Shown here: positions 53,977-60,632 of the stretch, piece after piece
Layout: each line of letters opens with the position of its first letter
Position numbering within the stretch: the stretch's first letter is position 1
Assembly (NCBI RefSeq): GCF_001712795.1
Contig: NZ_KV757633.1
Location: forward strand, 1 to 60,632
DNA from: Nostoc sp. KVJ20
Lineage (GTDB): Bacteria; Cyanobacteriota; Cyanobacteriia; Cyanobacteriales; Nostocaceae
Direction of reading: 5' to 3'
DNA: 60,632 bases
The notes under the pieces: model-generated
Seen by the model: only the letters and a program-made list of their open reading frames with translations
What the model was told of the DNA's origin: nothing
Databases searched by the model: none
Position numbers and translations under genes: made by a program

Positions 53977-54633
53977 TTAACCAGCAACAGGTTCCAACAA
54001 TTTAATGTCAGAGAAGATAAATTCCTGAGTAGAAAATTGTCCTGCTGTCTCGGTGCGAATCTCCCGACGATTTAGGATGAAATAGTCACCAACTTTTTCA
54101 TACTCATCAATAAATTCGCTTCTACCACCCTTTTGTTCCCCAGTTTTGGGATCATGGTAAACAGAGTCATAACGGTGGGACAGGTAGCCTTCCCCGGTGT
54201 CGTGACTGCTGAAGGTGTCAATAGTTACAAAAGTACCGTGAATTAGACGGTGAACATGGCAGACTTCATTATTGCGGACTTTGTATTTATCGCCCTCAGC
54301 CTTACCGCCCATTAAAAGCTCAACCGCACCAGTTTCGTCAGTTTTGCCATAACTAAAGGTATTGGCGCTGTGAGTGTCTTCAAAGCTGCGGCGGACGCGG
54401 TGAATTGCTATCTCCCACGCTTGTCCATGAATTGCTTTCTGGGCTGCTTCGTCATCTACATCCAAAACTTCGGCTTTGAGATTGGCACTGATGATAACTT
54501 TGCCTGTAAATACTTTGTCATCATGCTTAAAAGTAATATTTGCGGTATAACCGGGGAAATTTTTGTCCCAAGTATAGCGGTTCTCATAAGCAGCCCGGAA
54601 AAGTTCCTGAGCAGAGAGTTGTGTAACTGTCAT
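53977..54633 (-). CDS. DUF3386 protein
   Basis: A 218-residue soluble protein: LFRAAYENRYTWDKNFPGYT, ITFKHDDKVFTGKVIISANL, GYLSHRYDSVYHDPKTGEQK and RREIRTETAGQFSTQEFIFS. I recognise the cyanobacterial/plant DUF3386 family, function unknown. It is divergent from a GAF-LuxR regulator with about 100 bases between starts, so that regulator may control it (inference). Confidence 0.88.
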   Translation of the reverse strand: MTVTQLSAQELFRAAYENRYTWDKNFPGYTANITFKHDDKVFTGKVIISANLKAEVLDVDDEAAQKAIHGQAWEIAIHRVRRSFEDTHSANTFSYGKTDETGAVELLMGGKAEGDKYKVRNNEVCHVHRLIHGTFVTIDTFSSHDTGEGYLSHRYDSVYHDPKTGEQKGGRSEFIDEYEKVGDYFILNRREIRTETAGQFSTQEFIFSDIKLLEPVAG

Positions 54634-54734
54634 GTGCTTCTCCTAGTCGCTACTGTTAATTAGCGTTTTAGTTTCCTTGGTATTAGCATAGAAGTAATTG
54701 TTGAGGCTTGGATAGTCCCCAACTGGGTACACTT

Positions 54735-55406
54735 ATGGCTAATTCTCTACACGCTGTATTTCATGCGATCGCTAATGTCCAGAATGAGCAAGAGTTAAGA
54801 CTAGCTCTCACGGATAAAATTAGCGAGCATTTTGGCGTGCAAAATTGGGGTATTTATCTTCTAGATGAGCCACCAACCACTGAGATTAATGTTTCAGGCA
54901 TTCCGGCAGTATGCTTAGAGAGCAATCCAGTGGGACGCTACGTGGTTGAACGTCATGCTCCCGCTCATGAACAGTTATTATTATCACCAGGAGACTGGAA
55001 GCATTTTTGCTCACGTTCTGATCACGAACACGTAATGACTGGGCCAATTGTTTGCGATGGTCGTCTTGTCGGAACGCTTAATTTGGCTCGTGACAAGGGA
55101 AATCCCGCCTTTAATGGCAATGATTTAGCTGACTTGAGCGCTTTATGCATTCATTTGTCAGCAAAAATGGCAACCCTACGGACAAAACCCAAAATATCCA
55201 ATTCGCTTTTAGTAAGTCCTTTAACAGCGCGTGAGTTAGAAATTGCCGAGTTGGTGGCGCAGGGGTTAACGAATGCGGAAATTGGGGAAAAACTTTGGAT
55301 TACGCAAAATTCCGTCAAACAAGCTTTAAAGAGGATGTTTCGGAAATTAAAAGTTTCGGCACGTGCAGAAATGGTAGCAAAGTTACAAGATATACAAGTT
55401 TCTTGA
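54735..55406 (+). CDS. GAF-LuxR transcriptional regulator
   Basis: A 223-residue protein: N-terminal GAF domain (residues 1-155) and C-terminal LuxR HTH: LTARELEIAELVAQGLTNAE, IGEKLWITQNSVKQALKRMF and RKLKVSARAEMVAKL. I start it at ATG 54735. It has no receiver domain, so signal sensing is through the GAF domain. Cys residues in VCLESNP, HFCSRSD and PIVCDGRL could make it redox-responsive. Confidence 0.92.
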   Translation: MANSLHAVFHAIANVQNEQELRLALTDKISEHFGVQNWGIYLLDEPPTTEINVSGIPAVCLESNPVGRYVVERHAPAHEQLLLSPGDWKHFCSRSDHEHVMTGPIVCDGRLVGTLNLARDKGNPAFNGNDLADLSALCIHLSAKMATLRTKPKISNSLLVSPLTARELEIAELVAQGLTNAEIGEKLWITQNSVKQALKRMFRKLKVSARAEMVAKLQDIQVS

Positions 55407-55730
55407 AGGAGACAGGAAACAGAGTACAGAAAGCAGAAGATAAGAATATTCTGGAGTTTATACCCAGTTTAAAAGAAGAATTGTATTGAGCATAGAGTGC
55501 AGCGACATACAAAGCCTCAGCCTCCTGCCTCCTGCCTTCTGTTATAAAGACTCTAACTGATGATAATCTAAGATTGTTGAATCAAATTAAATAAAAACTT
55601 TTGTTTTTGACAGTTTTCTTTTTTGGACAATAGTAATATAAGTCGTAAATAAAGTCTTTAACAATTAAGACTTGGTTATGATTTAAGTAAGTTCTTAGAA
55701 CTTAGTTAGTTTTTTAACAGGAGAAGTAGG

Positions 55731-56435
55731 GTGCTTAACAACCTTCATCAGTTATTATCTCCCCGTCAGTGGGGAATTTCCCTTGCGGGCTTAGGCTTAC
55801 TTCTCGGTTTCGGCTGTATAGCCAAACAGACTCAAGTAGTATCAGTTAAAGATTCTCCATTATCATCGGCTCAGATTCAAAAAAGCTCATCATCGCCTCA
55901 GATTCCGAAAACCTCTGAAAACTCTCTTTTGTCGCAGCTTAGAAAAGTTCGGGAGCAGAGAAGTCAACTGAATGCGGCTTCTGGAGGCGGAAAAACAGTA
56001 CCTACAATCACAGCGTTGGTTCCCGATACTCAGGGAACTACAAAAAGCGGAGGGGTGTTACCAAGAGCAAATTTCCCTGTACAAGATGGGATTTACCTCT
56101 ATGGTCAATCACCAAAAGCAAACCAGCTTGGTCAAGGTTATATCATATTTCAAAAGCAGCAGGCCAAGGTAACGGGTGCTTTGTATATGCCCCAATCAGA
56201 GTTTAATTGTTTTCAGGGTACAATCAACCCATCAGGAGAGTTGGCGATGACGGTTAATAGTTCGTCTAACGAAGCCAACTCTAATCAGTCTAATCGGGTA
56301 GCTACAAGCAATAGCCTGCCTAGGATAGGTGAGGATGAGTACAACTCCTATGCTTACTCTGTAGCTTTGCAAGACTTTTACCGACTAAATTCTATCACTG
56401 CTAGCGATCGCCGCACGTTGCAAATGTGCAAATAA
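55731..56435 (+). CDS. Lipoprotein of unknown function
   Basis: A 234-residue protein with GTG start; AGGAGA 8 bases upstream. Lipoprotein signal ISLAGLGLLLGFGC with the lipobox ending at Cys29. A Ser/Gln-rich linker precedes a C-terminal domain with VQDGIYLYGQSPKANQLGQG, YIIFQKQQAKVTGALYMPQS and FNCFQGTINPSGELAMTV, a beta-rich pattern found in several cyanobacterial exported proteins. Function unknown. Confidence 0.8.
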   Translation: MLNNLHQLLSPRQWGISLAGLGLLLGFGCIAKQTQVVSVKDSPLSSAQIQKSSSSPQIPKTSENSLLSQLRKVREQRSQLNAASGGGKTVPTITALVPDTQGTTKSGGVLPRANFPVQDGIYLYGQSPKANQLGQGYIIFQKQQAKVTGALYMPQSEFNCFQGTINPSGELAMTVNSSSNEANSNQSNRVATSNSLPRIGEDEYNSYAYSVALQDFYRLNSITASDRRTLQMCK

Positions 56436-56826
56436 TCTCCAACATCTTGATAAAGTCATTCCAAATCACTTCTGCATAATCGCCTTAGCCTAGCATGAAG
56501 ACTTCGTAATTAATACATTTACCAATTTTGGTGTTCCATTACACCTACTAAGGATTGCAAGTCAAAGTCGCGATCGCGTTCACTTAGACAAATGCCAGAA
56601 CTGACAACAGTCAAGTCTGTTTTTGCGTAGGCGTAGCCCGCCGCAGGCATCGCACTAGTACCGCAAGGCGTAATTCGTAATTCGTAATTCGTAATTAATT
56701 GTTTGCAAGGGTTTCAGACATTTAAAATGGTGAGATAGCGCGGTCTTCTCCCAAAGGGAGAGGCTAGCGCCAAGGGGGTTTCCCCCAGTATGTAAGCTTT
56801 TTCAGTTAGGGCACGAAGTGAAAATT
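56436..56826. other. Spacer with dispersed repeats
   Basis: 391 bases: GCGTAGGCGTAGCCCGCCGC (56627-56646), tandem AATTCGTAATTCGT (56669-56695), and a GCGCGGTCTTCTCCCAAAGG block with GGGGGTTTCCCCC (56739-56790). No gene. Confidence 0.6.
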
Positions 56827-57549
56827 TTAGGTTTTAGAAAGTTGATTTAAAATGAATCGAATTTCCTTCTTATTACACTGCTGTTTCTTAACAGCGTAAA
56901 TCATTCGACCTGTATATGCCACAGAACGATGAATTACACCTTTGACAGCATCCGTCACATAATGAGTGGGTGGCAATGGCAAATCTTCAAAGGTAATTAA
57001 ATACCAAATCTCATTTAGCTTCTGGTATTGATGATAATTATCAATGATGACAATATCAGTTTGTTCTTGTTTTTGCTTCTGCTTTCGAGGTATTTTCTCG
57101 GCTGCACAAAGAATTCCAGTTTCAGGATGAATATAGAAGCGATCGCGATAGCTTGTATCTAGCTGAATTCGATATCCTTGGTAAGGCTTGCTATAGAAAC
57201 TACCATCAATTATTTCTACATGCCGTTCAACATAGTCCCACACATGATCGACAACATGCTGTCCGGTCATTGTTTTGGGATCTAATCGTTGACACAGTTG
57301 GCTGTAAACCTCATTCCAAGGCTGTCCGACTTGCGATTGCAAAAACCGACGCAGAGGGCCAAGATGGTCTGAAAGATATTTGGATTTTTTTATTGGTTTA
57401 ATCAGGTAGGGATTCAACAATCCATCCTGAATTGCTTCCTCAGTGATTTTGTATAATTGCTTCTTAAAGCCAGTCACTTTTTTGAGACTGATTCTCCTTC
57501 CACCACGAGGACGCTCAATCACAATCTCGCTCAAACGATGTTCGCTCAT
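56827..57549 (-). CDS. Basic protein of unknown function (240 aa)
   Basis: A 240-residue protein with a basic, Arg/Gly-rich start (ERPRGGRRISLKKVTGFKKQ) and Lys/Gln-rich middle (KIPRKQKQKQEQ). Other conserved-looking blocks are LGPLRRFLQSQVGQPWNEVY, QHVVDHVWDYVERHVEIIDG, YQGYRIQLDTSYRDRFYIHP and IWYLITFEDLPLPPTHYVTD. No domain recognised; the charge suggests nucleic acid binding. Two tiny ORFs and a tmRNA-like RNA lie upstream on the same strand, and the second tiny ORF overlaps its start by 35 bases, hinting at coupled translation. Confidence 0.8.
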   Translation of the reverse strand: MSEHRLSEIVIERPRGGRRISLKKVTGFKKQLYKITEEAIQDGLLNPYLIKPIKKSKYLSDHLGPLRRFLQSQVGQPWNEVYSQLCQRLDPKTMTGQHVVDHVWDYVERHVEIIDGSFYSKPYQGYRIQLDTSYRDRFYIHPETGILCAAEKIPRKQKQKQEQTDIVIIDNYHQYQKLNEIWYLITFEDLPLPPTHYVTDAVKGVIHRSVAYTGRMIYAVKKQQCNKKEIRFILNQLSKT

Positions 57550-57616
57550 ATCTCACGTTGTTTAAATGCAGTTGTACTAATTGAGTTGTTATTAAACATG
57601 AGTTAGCTAACATCAT
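57515..57616 (-). CDS. Putative leader ORF (33 aa) overlapping the 240-aa gene
   Basis: MMLANSCLITTQLVQLHLNN then VRYERTSFERDCD. AAAGAGGTGAG lies 5 bases upstream of the ATG (57614-57616). It overlaps the start of the 240-aa gene in another frame. It may only serve translational coupling. Confidence 0.4.
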   Translation of the reverse strand: MMLANSCLITTQLVQLHLNNVRYERTSFERDCD

Positions 57617-57660
57617 TGAACTCACCTCTTTATTAGGTAAAGGTTATAGATAAATCCGAT

Positions 57661-57759
57661 TTAAATAAGTGAAATTCCGCACTCATTCATCCCTGCTGCA
57701 ATTCCCAATTGTGTTTTTGACACATCAACAGAACGTCCTTCAAATCGAACATGAACCAT
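57661..57759 (-). CDS. Putative tiny ORF (32 aa)
   Basis: MVHVRFEGRSVDVSKTQLGI followed by AAGMNECGISLI, with AAGAGGTGAT 5 bases upstream of the ATG. The sequence looks protein-like (a beta hairpin start) and may be the truncated copy of a longer small protein. Co-oriented with the RNA upstream and the 240-aa gene downstream. Confidence 0.5.
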   Translation of the reverse strand: MVHVRFEGRSVDVSKTQLGIAAGMNECGISLI

Positions 57760-57854
57760 TGCAATCACCTCTTGTTTGAATTACGAATTACGTTAGCGCA
57801 GCGTTAGCGACGCAGGAGCGTCATTACGAATTACGAATTATAAATTCATATTAG

Positions 57855-57935
57855 TGGAACCGTCGGGAATTGAACCCGAATCCTGCAACCGTCCGTTTGT
57901 TGGTTTCAGAGCAGTCGAACACCAATCGCGGCCCC
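57855..57935 (-). ncRNA. tmRNA-like mini RNA (tRNA-like domain only)
   Basis: On the minus strand the RNA begins GGGGCCGCGATTGGTGTTCG. Its first seven bases pair with CGGTTCC (57862-57856), followed by discriminator A and CTA (one change from CCA). The T arm is TCGGG-TTCAATT-CCCGA, and the D-region has GGTGTTCGACTG. Both ends closely resemble cyanobacterial tmRNA as I remember it (GGGGCCGCAATGGTTTCGAC at the 5' end). Instead of tag frame and pseudoknots there is only a hairpin: TCTGAAACC (57910-57902), 11-base loop, GGTTGCAGG (57890-57882), four plus four pairs around one mismatch. No anticodon loop of 7 bases is formed, so it is not an ordinary tRNA. Expression unproven. Confidence 0.65.
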
Positions 57936-58058
57936 AAAAGTAGGCACTACCGAAAGAAACTGCTAAACTAATCCCCAAAAAGTAGCATCTAAGGAATTAT
58001 CAAGGTTACGAGAGGTTTTGGTTTTGCCTTTTGAGGAGGCTTTTATCTTTATATTACA

Positions 58059-58087
58059 TTTGTAATACACAACTTACATAATGTCAA
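58059..58087 (-). promoter_or_regulatory. Candidate promoter of the tmRNA-like RNA
   Basis: Reading the minus strand, TTGACA (58087-58082), 17 bases, TACAAA (58064-58059). It would give a start near 58052 and a 115-base leader before the structured RNA. TATAAA 13 bases further down is an alternative -10. Confidence 0.45.
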
Positions 58088-58228
58088 GAGGATACTACAA
58101 GTTTTTTAGGCATATTTTATCGAAGAAGGCAAACTCTGCTTTCAAAAAGCCAGATTCTCACGAATTAATGAAAGAGCAAATAGGAGAAATTAGGTTGTGG
58201 TTAGAAAAAAAGTAGGAGTAGAGTCCTA

Positions 58229-58939
58229 GTGTGGAACTTAAAAACTGGTATTTTACTACTCACATTAGGTTGCATCGTTGCGACTGGTATAGCAGTATAT
58301 ATTCTTGGCGGCGTTGAACCAGAACAAATTCAAGCTTTGCTGAAATATTCTGGAATTTGGGCACCTGTTATTTATGTTGCTTTGTACGTTGTAGCAACTA
58401 TGTTAGTTTTGCCTTCAACAGTACTCAATTTGACTGGAGGTGCAATTTTTGGGCCTTGGCTAGGAACTGTCTGGACTAGTGTTGGAGCTGTAATTGCGGC
58501 AATCATTGCCTTTGCTTTTACTCGTACTATTGGACGCGAAGCAATTGCAAAACGACTAGCAGGACGTTGGCAAGCTATGGATGCTGAGGTTCGTCGTGGA
58601 GGACTTTTTTATATGTTTGCTATACGACTAGTACCGGTTATGCCCTATGGCTTGGTCAATTTCGTCGCTGGACTGACGTCGATCAGTTTTAAAGATTATG
58701 TACTAGGTACAACATTAGGAACAGTACCGAGTGTCTTACCTTTTGTACTACTAGGTAGTTCTGGTTTGAAGGCAGTTAAGACGGGTGATTTCTTACCGCT
58801 AATTCTCGCTTTAGGCTTAACTGGAATGTTGGTAGCAGGGTCTACTTGGTATCGGAATCGTCGTACTTTTCCTAAAAAAGCTATAGAAAACCTTAAAAAA
58901 TCAGACTCATCAGATCCAATTAACCCGAATAAGAAATAA
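58229..58939 (+). CDS. TVP38/TMEM64 (DedA-like) membrane protein
   Basis: A 236-residue membrane protein starting at GTG; AGGAG is 12 bases upstream. It has the VTT domain: VLPSTVLNLTGGAIFGPWLG, TVWTSVGAVIAAIIAFAFTR and the reentrant RLVPVMPYGLVNFVAGLTSI. The family (Tvp38, YdjX) is thought to transport or scramble lipids. The tail is Lys-rich. It runs away from the tmRNA-like gene, so both have promoters in the same spacer. Confidence 0.92.
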   Translation: MWNLKTGILLLTLGCIVATGIAVYILGGVEPEQIQALLKYSGIWAPVIYVALYVVATMLVLPSTVLNLTGGAIFGPWLGTVWTSVGAVIAAIIAFAFTRTIGREAIAKRLAGRWQAMDAEVRRGGLFYMFAIRLVPVMPYGLVNFVAGLTSISFKDYVLGTTLGTVPSVLPFVLLGSSGLKAVKTGDFLPLILALGLTGMLVAGSTWYRNRRTFPKKAIENLKKSDSSDPINPNKK

Positions 58940-58943
58940 ACTA

Positions 58944-59067
58944 TAGGACTCATATTTGATTTCTGAAAAAACTCAATACAACTAAGAAGCCTTCTTGACT
59001 GTTGCCTATTGCCTATTGCCTATTGCCTGCCTACGCAAATTAGTTCAGAAATCAAAGCGGATTCCTA
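58944..59067. mobile_element. MITE copy 1 with TA target duplication, touching a start codon
   Basis: Imperfect terminal inverted repeats: 58943-58967 against 59044-59068 match at 21 of 25 positions (TAGGACTCATATTTGATTTC versus TAGGAATCCGCTTTGATTTC). TA flanks on both sides, typical of IS630/Tc1 elements. No coding capacity; the middle includes TTGCCTA repeats (59000-59025). The right TA (59068-59069) includes the A of the glycosyltransferase ATG. Confidence 0.8.
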
Positions 59068-59068
59068 T

Positions 59069-60073
59069 ATGCTACCAAAGTATTCATTTGTTATTCCAAT
59101 CTATAACGAAGAAGAAATTATTCCCGAACTATACCGTAGACTGAGTATAGTAATGAATCGGATGGATGGTATTGTTGAATTAATTTTGATCAATGATGGT
59201 AGCCGCGATCGCTCCCTACAAATAATACGAGAACTCCATCAAAAAGACCCGCGCGTTTGCTACTTGAGCTTTGCTCGTAACTTTGGTCACCAACTTGCAG
59301 TTACAGCTGGTCTTAATTTTGTCCGGGGTCAAGTTATCGTCATCCTGGATGCGGATTTACAAGATCCACCAGAACTAATTCCCGACATGGTTGAAAAATG
59401 GCGACAGGGGTATCAGGTCGTCTACGCTCAACGCAGTCAACGTCTCAAGGAAGGACGATTCAAGCGTTTTACTGCCTACTTCTTTTATCGTGTTCTGAAG
59501 AAGCTTGCAGATGTAGATATTCCTACTGATACTGGTGATTTTTGTTTAATGGATCGGCAAATTGTAGATATTCTTAATTCTATGCCAGAACGCGCCCGCT
59601 ATATTCGTGGTTTGCGTTCTTGGGTTGGCTTTCAGCAAACAGCAATTAGGTTCGAGCGCGACCCTCGCTTTGCCGGGGAAGTTAAGTATACTTTCAGCAA
59701 ATCTTTAGCACTTGCTATCAATGGTCTTGTGTCCTTTTCAATAGTGCCACTGCGGTTATCAACCTACTTAGGGTTAGTAGCAGCGGTGGCGGCCATCTTG
59801 ATGGCTTTCTTAGTCTTGTATTGGCGTATTTTTGTCCCCAATTCGCCTTTAACCGGGTTTACGATTATTTTAATGGCAATTTTCTTTCTCGGATCTGTGC
59901 AATTAGTCAGTGTTGGTATCTTAGGTGAATATATAGGGCGCATCTATGAAGAAGTTAAAGCCAGACCCCTCTATACTTTGGCAGAGGTAGGTGGTTTCTA
60001 TCATAAATCCTCCAACTCAACAAACAATTCTGACGAGTACCAAGTGAGCGTGGGAGACGAGGGCGCGAAATAG
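59069..60073 (+). CDS. GtrB/DPM1-like glycosyltransferase family 2
   Basis: A 334-residue membrane glycosyltransferase: VIPIYNEEEIIPELYRRLS, LILINDGSRDRSL, ARNFGHQLAVTAGL, the DxD-like VILDADLQDPPELI, TDTGDFCLMDRQIV and two C-terminal helices (YLGLVAAVAAILMAFLVLYW, GFTIILMAIFFLGSVQLVSV). It moves a sugar from a nucleotide donor to polyprenyl phosphate. ATG 59069 fits the family start MLPKYSFVIP; its start codon overlaps the MITE target duplication, and no ribosome binding site is visible in the MITE end. Confidence 0.93.
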   Translation: MLPKYSFVIPIYNEEEIIPELYRRLSIVMNRMDGIVELILINDGSRDRSLQIIRELHQKDPRVCYLSFARNFGHQLAVTAGLNFVRGQVIVILDADLQDPPELIPDMVEKWRQGYQVVYAQRSQRLKEGRFKRFTAYFFYRVLKKLADVDIPTDTGDFCLMDRQIVDILNSMPERARYIRGLRSWVGFQQTAIRFERDPRFAGEVKYTFSKSLALAINGLVSFSIVPLRLSTYLGLVAAVAAILMAFLVLYWRIFVPNSPLTGFTIILMAIFFLGSVQLVSVGILGEYIGRIYEEVKARPLYTLAEVGGFYHKSSNSTNNSDEYQVSVGDEGAK

Positions 60074-60632
60074 TTCAATAAAAATGCCTGAACCTATTTT
60101 AGGGCTTGCTGAAAAAGTCTGATGGCTGGGGTAGGCAATAGGGAATAGGCAACAGGCAATAGTTTCATCGTGATTTTTGGTGTTTTTTTGTGACCTAATC
60201 CATTAGAAATGCAAAATTTTTCAGCCTAATACCCCAATTTACTTGCACCTGTTTCTACAAAAATAGCCCCAAAACATTGAGAAATCAACGTTTTATCATT
60301 ATTCAGCAGACCCTATTTTATTAACCCAGATTTTTGCCTGACTTCTTTAGGACGTATTCCAATACTGCTTGGGTAAAGCATTTTAAACTCGGAATTGGGT
60401 TTTGGGTAAAGGTTAAAGGGTAAAGGTTAAAGGTTTTTTCTTTCCCCTTACCCGAATGGCACTAAGTTAATCGCAAAGCCCTGATATAACTTGCTTTTTG
60501 AGTGTGGGGAGTGTGGGGAGTGTGAGGGGTAAGACTTCTTCCCCGTCCTCCCACACCTCCCACACCTCCCACACCCTGATGAGGTTTCAGCTTTTCTTAG
60601 TGCCATTCCCCCCATTGGTGTCAACTTAACGC
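60074..60632. other. Repeat-rich right edge of the window
   Basis: 559 bases without a gene: MITE-like element 60101-60314, AAAGGTTA repeats at 60407-60435, and GTGTGGGGA units (60500-60530) facing CCTCCCACA units (60545-60575). Confidence 0.7.
60101..60314. mobile_element. MITE-like element with 13-bp ends
   Basis: AGGGCTTGCTGAA (60101-60113) and the reverse complement of 60302-60314 (AGGGTCTGCTGAA) match at 11 of 13. CCTATTTTA appears at both ends (60093-60101 and 60312-60320). 214 bp, no coding capacity. Confidence 0.5.

Noticed and set aside
57963..58070. 35-codon minus-strand frame (...ASSKGKTKTSRNLDNSLDATFW...) in the leader of the mini RNA
   Set aside because: It looks somewhat protein-like but has only a GTG without a ribosome binding site; its start lies inside the candidate promoter.
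58081..58215. 44-codon frame MSRGYYKFFRHILSKK upstream of the TVP38 gene
   Set aside because: No ribosome binding site, overlaps the minus-strand promoter candidate; possible but unsupported.
57600..58230. A complete tmRNA gene on the minus strand
   Set aside because: The 5' and 3' ends are only 81 nt apart and neither a tag frame resembling ANNIVKFARKDALVAA nor pseudoknots could be found within or just upstream.

Overview
The window is a chromosomal segment of a heterocyst-forming cyanobacterium of the Nostoc type. This is inferred from the gene set (psaI, psbEFLJ, ycf48, rubA, ndhCKJ, three-gene pntA1-A2-B, ycf46, DUF2808, DUF3155 and DUF3611 proteins), from frequent GCGATCGC (HIP1) octamers, and from intergenic tracts of heptameric repeats (CCCCAGT, GTCATTA, CACTCAG types) that are typical of Nostoc and Anabaena. 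No database search was possible; all family names come from recognising motifs.

Layout. 1-2605: 3' part of a large acidic protein gene with 36-residue tandem repeats, cut by the left edge. 2800-7483: photosynthesis block: psaI, convergent psbEFLJ-ycf48-rubA on the minus strand, and divergent ndhC-K-J. 7739-8500: orphan protein. 8753-11731: pnt transhydrogenase operon (minus). 12492-16649: DUF2808 gene, then the conserved rpmH-rnpA-PH-yidC-jag cluster and a YceD-like gene. 16795-19115: accessory patch with a transposase stub, an AbrB/PIN toxin-antitoxin pair and a predicted modification-dependent nuclease. 19559-26711: ycf46, SH3 and peptidoglycan-binding proteins, sbcC. 27314-34781: small membrane protein, NACHT NTPase, small ORFs, two paralogous exported proteins (one with SLH domains), and a GAF histidine kinase. 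35066-43750: DUF3155, cytochrome b6f maturation candidate, PadR, DUF3611, serS, rseP, nth, rpsN, aat. 44383-56435: accessory mix with an AAA ATPase, a Coq4-like protein, a large metalloprotease, a hydrolase, a flavin-binding-like protein, DUF3386, a GAF-LuxR regulator and a lipoprotein. 56827-60632: the least ordinary part.

The most unusual locus is on the minus strand at about 58090-56827. A consensus-like promoter precedes an 81-nt RNA that looks like the tRNA-like domain of a cyanobacterial tmRNA, with the message region and pseudoknots replaced by a short hairpin. Two tiny ORFs with good ribosome binding sites and a 240-residue basic protein of unknown function follow on the same strand. 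Next to it lies a MITE with TA target duplication whose right end touches the start codon of a glycosyltransferase gene. A second copy of this MITE at 46984-47144 carries another repeat inserted inside its right terminal repeat. Candidate conflict or defence genes are spread through the window: PUA/EVE-like plus DUF3883 nuclease, HTH-NACHT, AAA_35 ATPase, PIN/AbrB.
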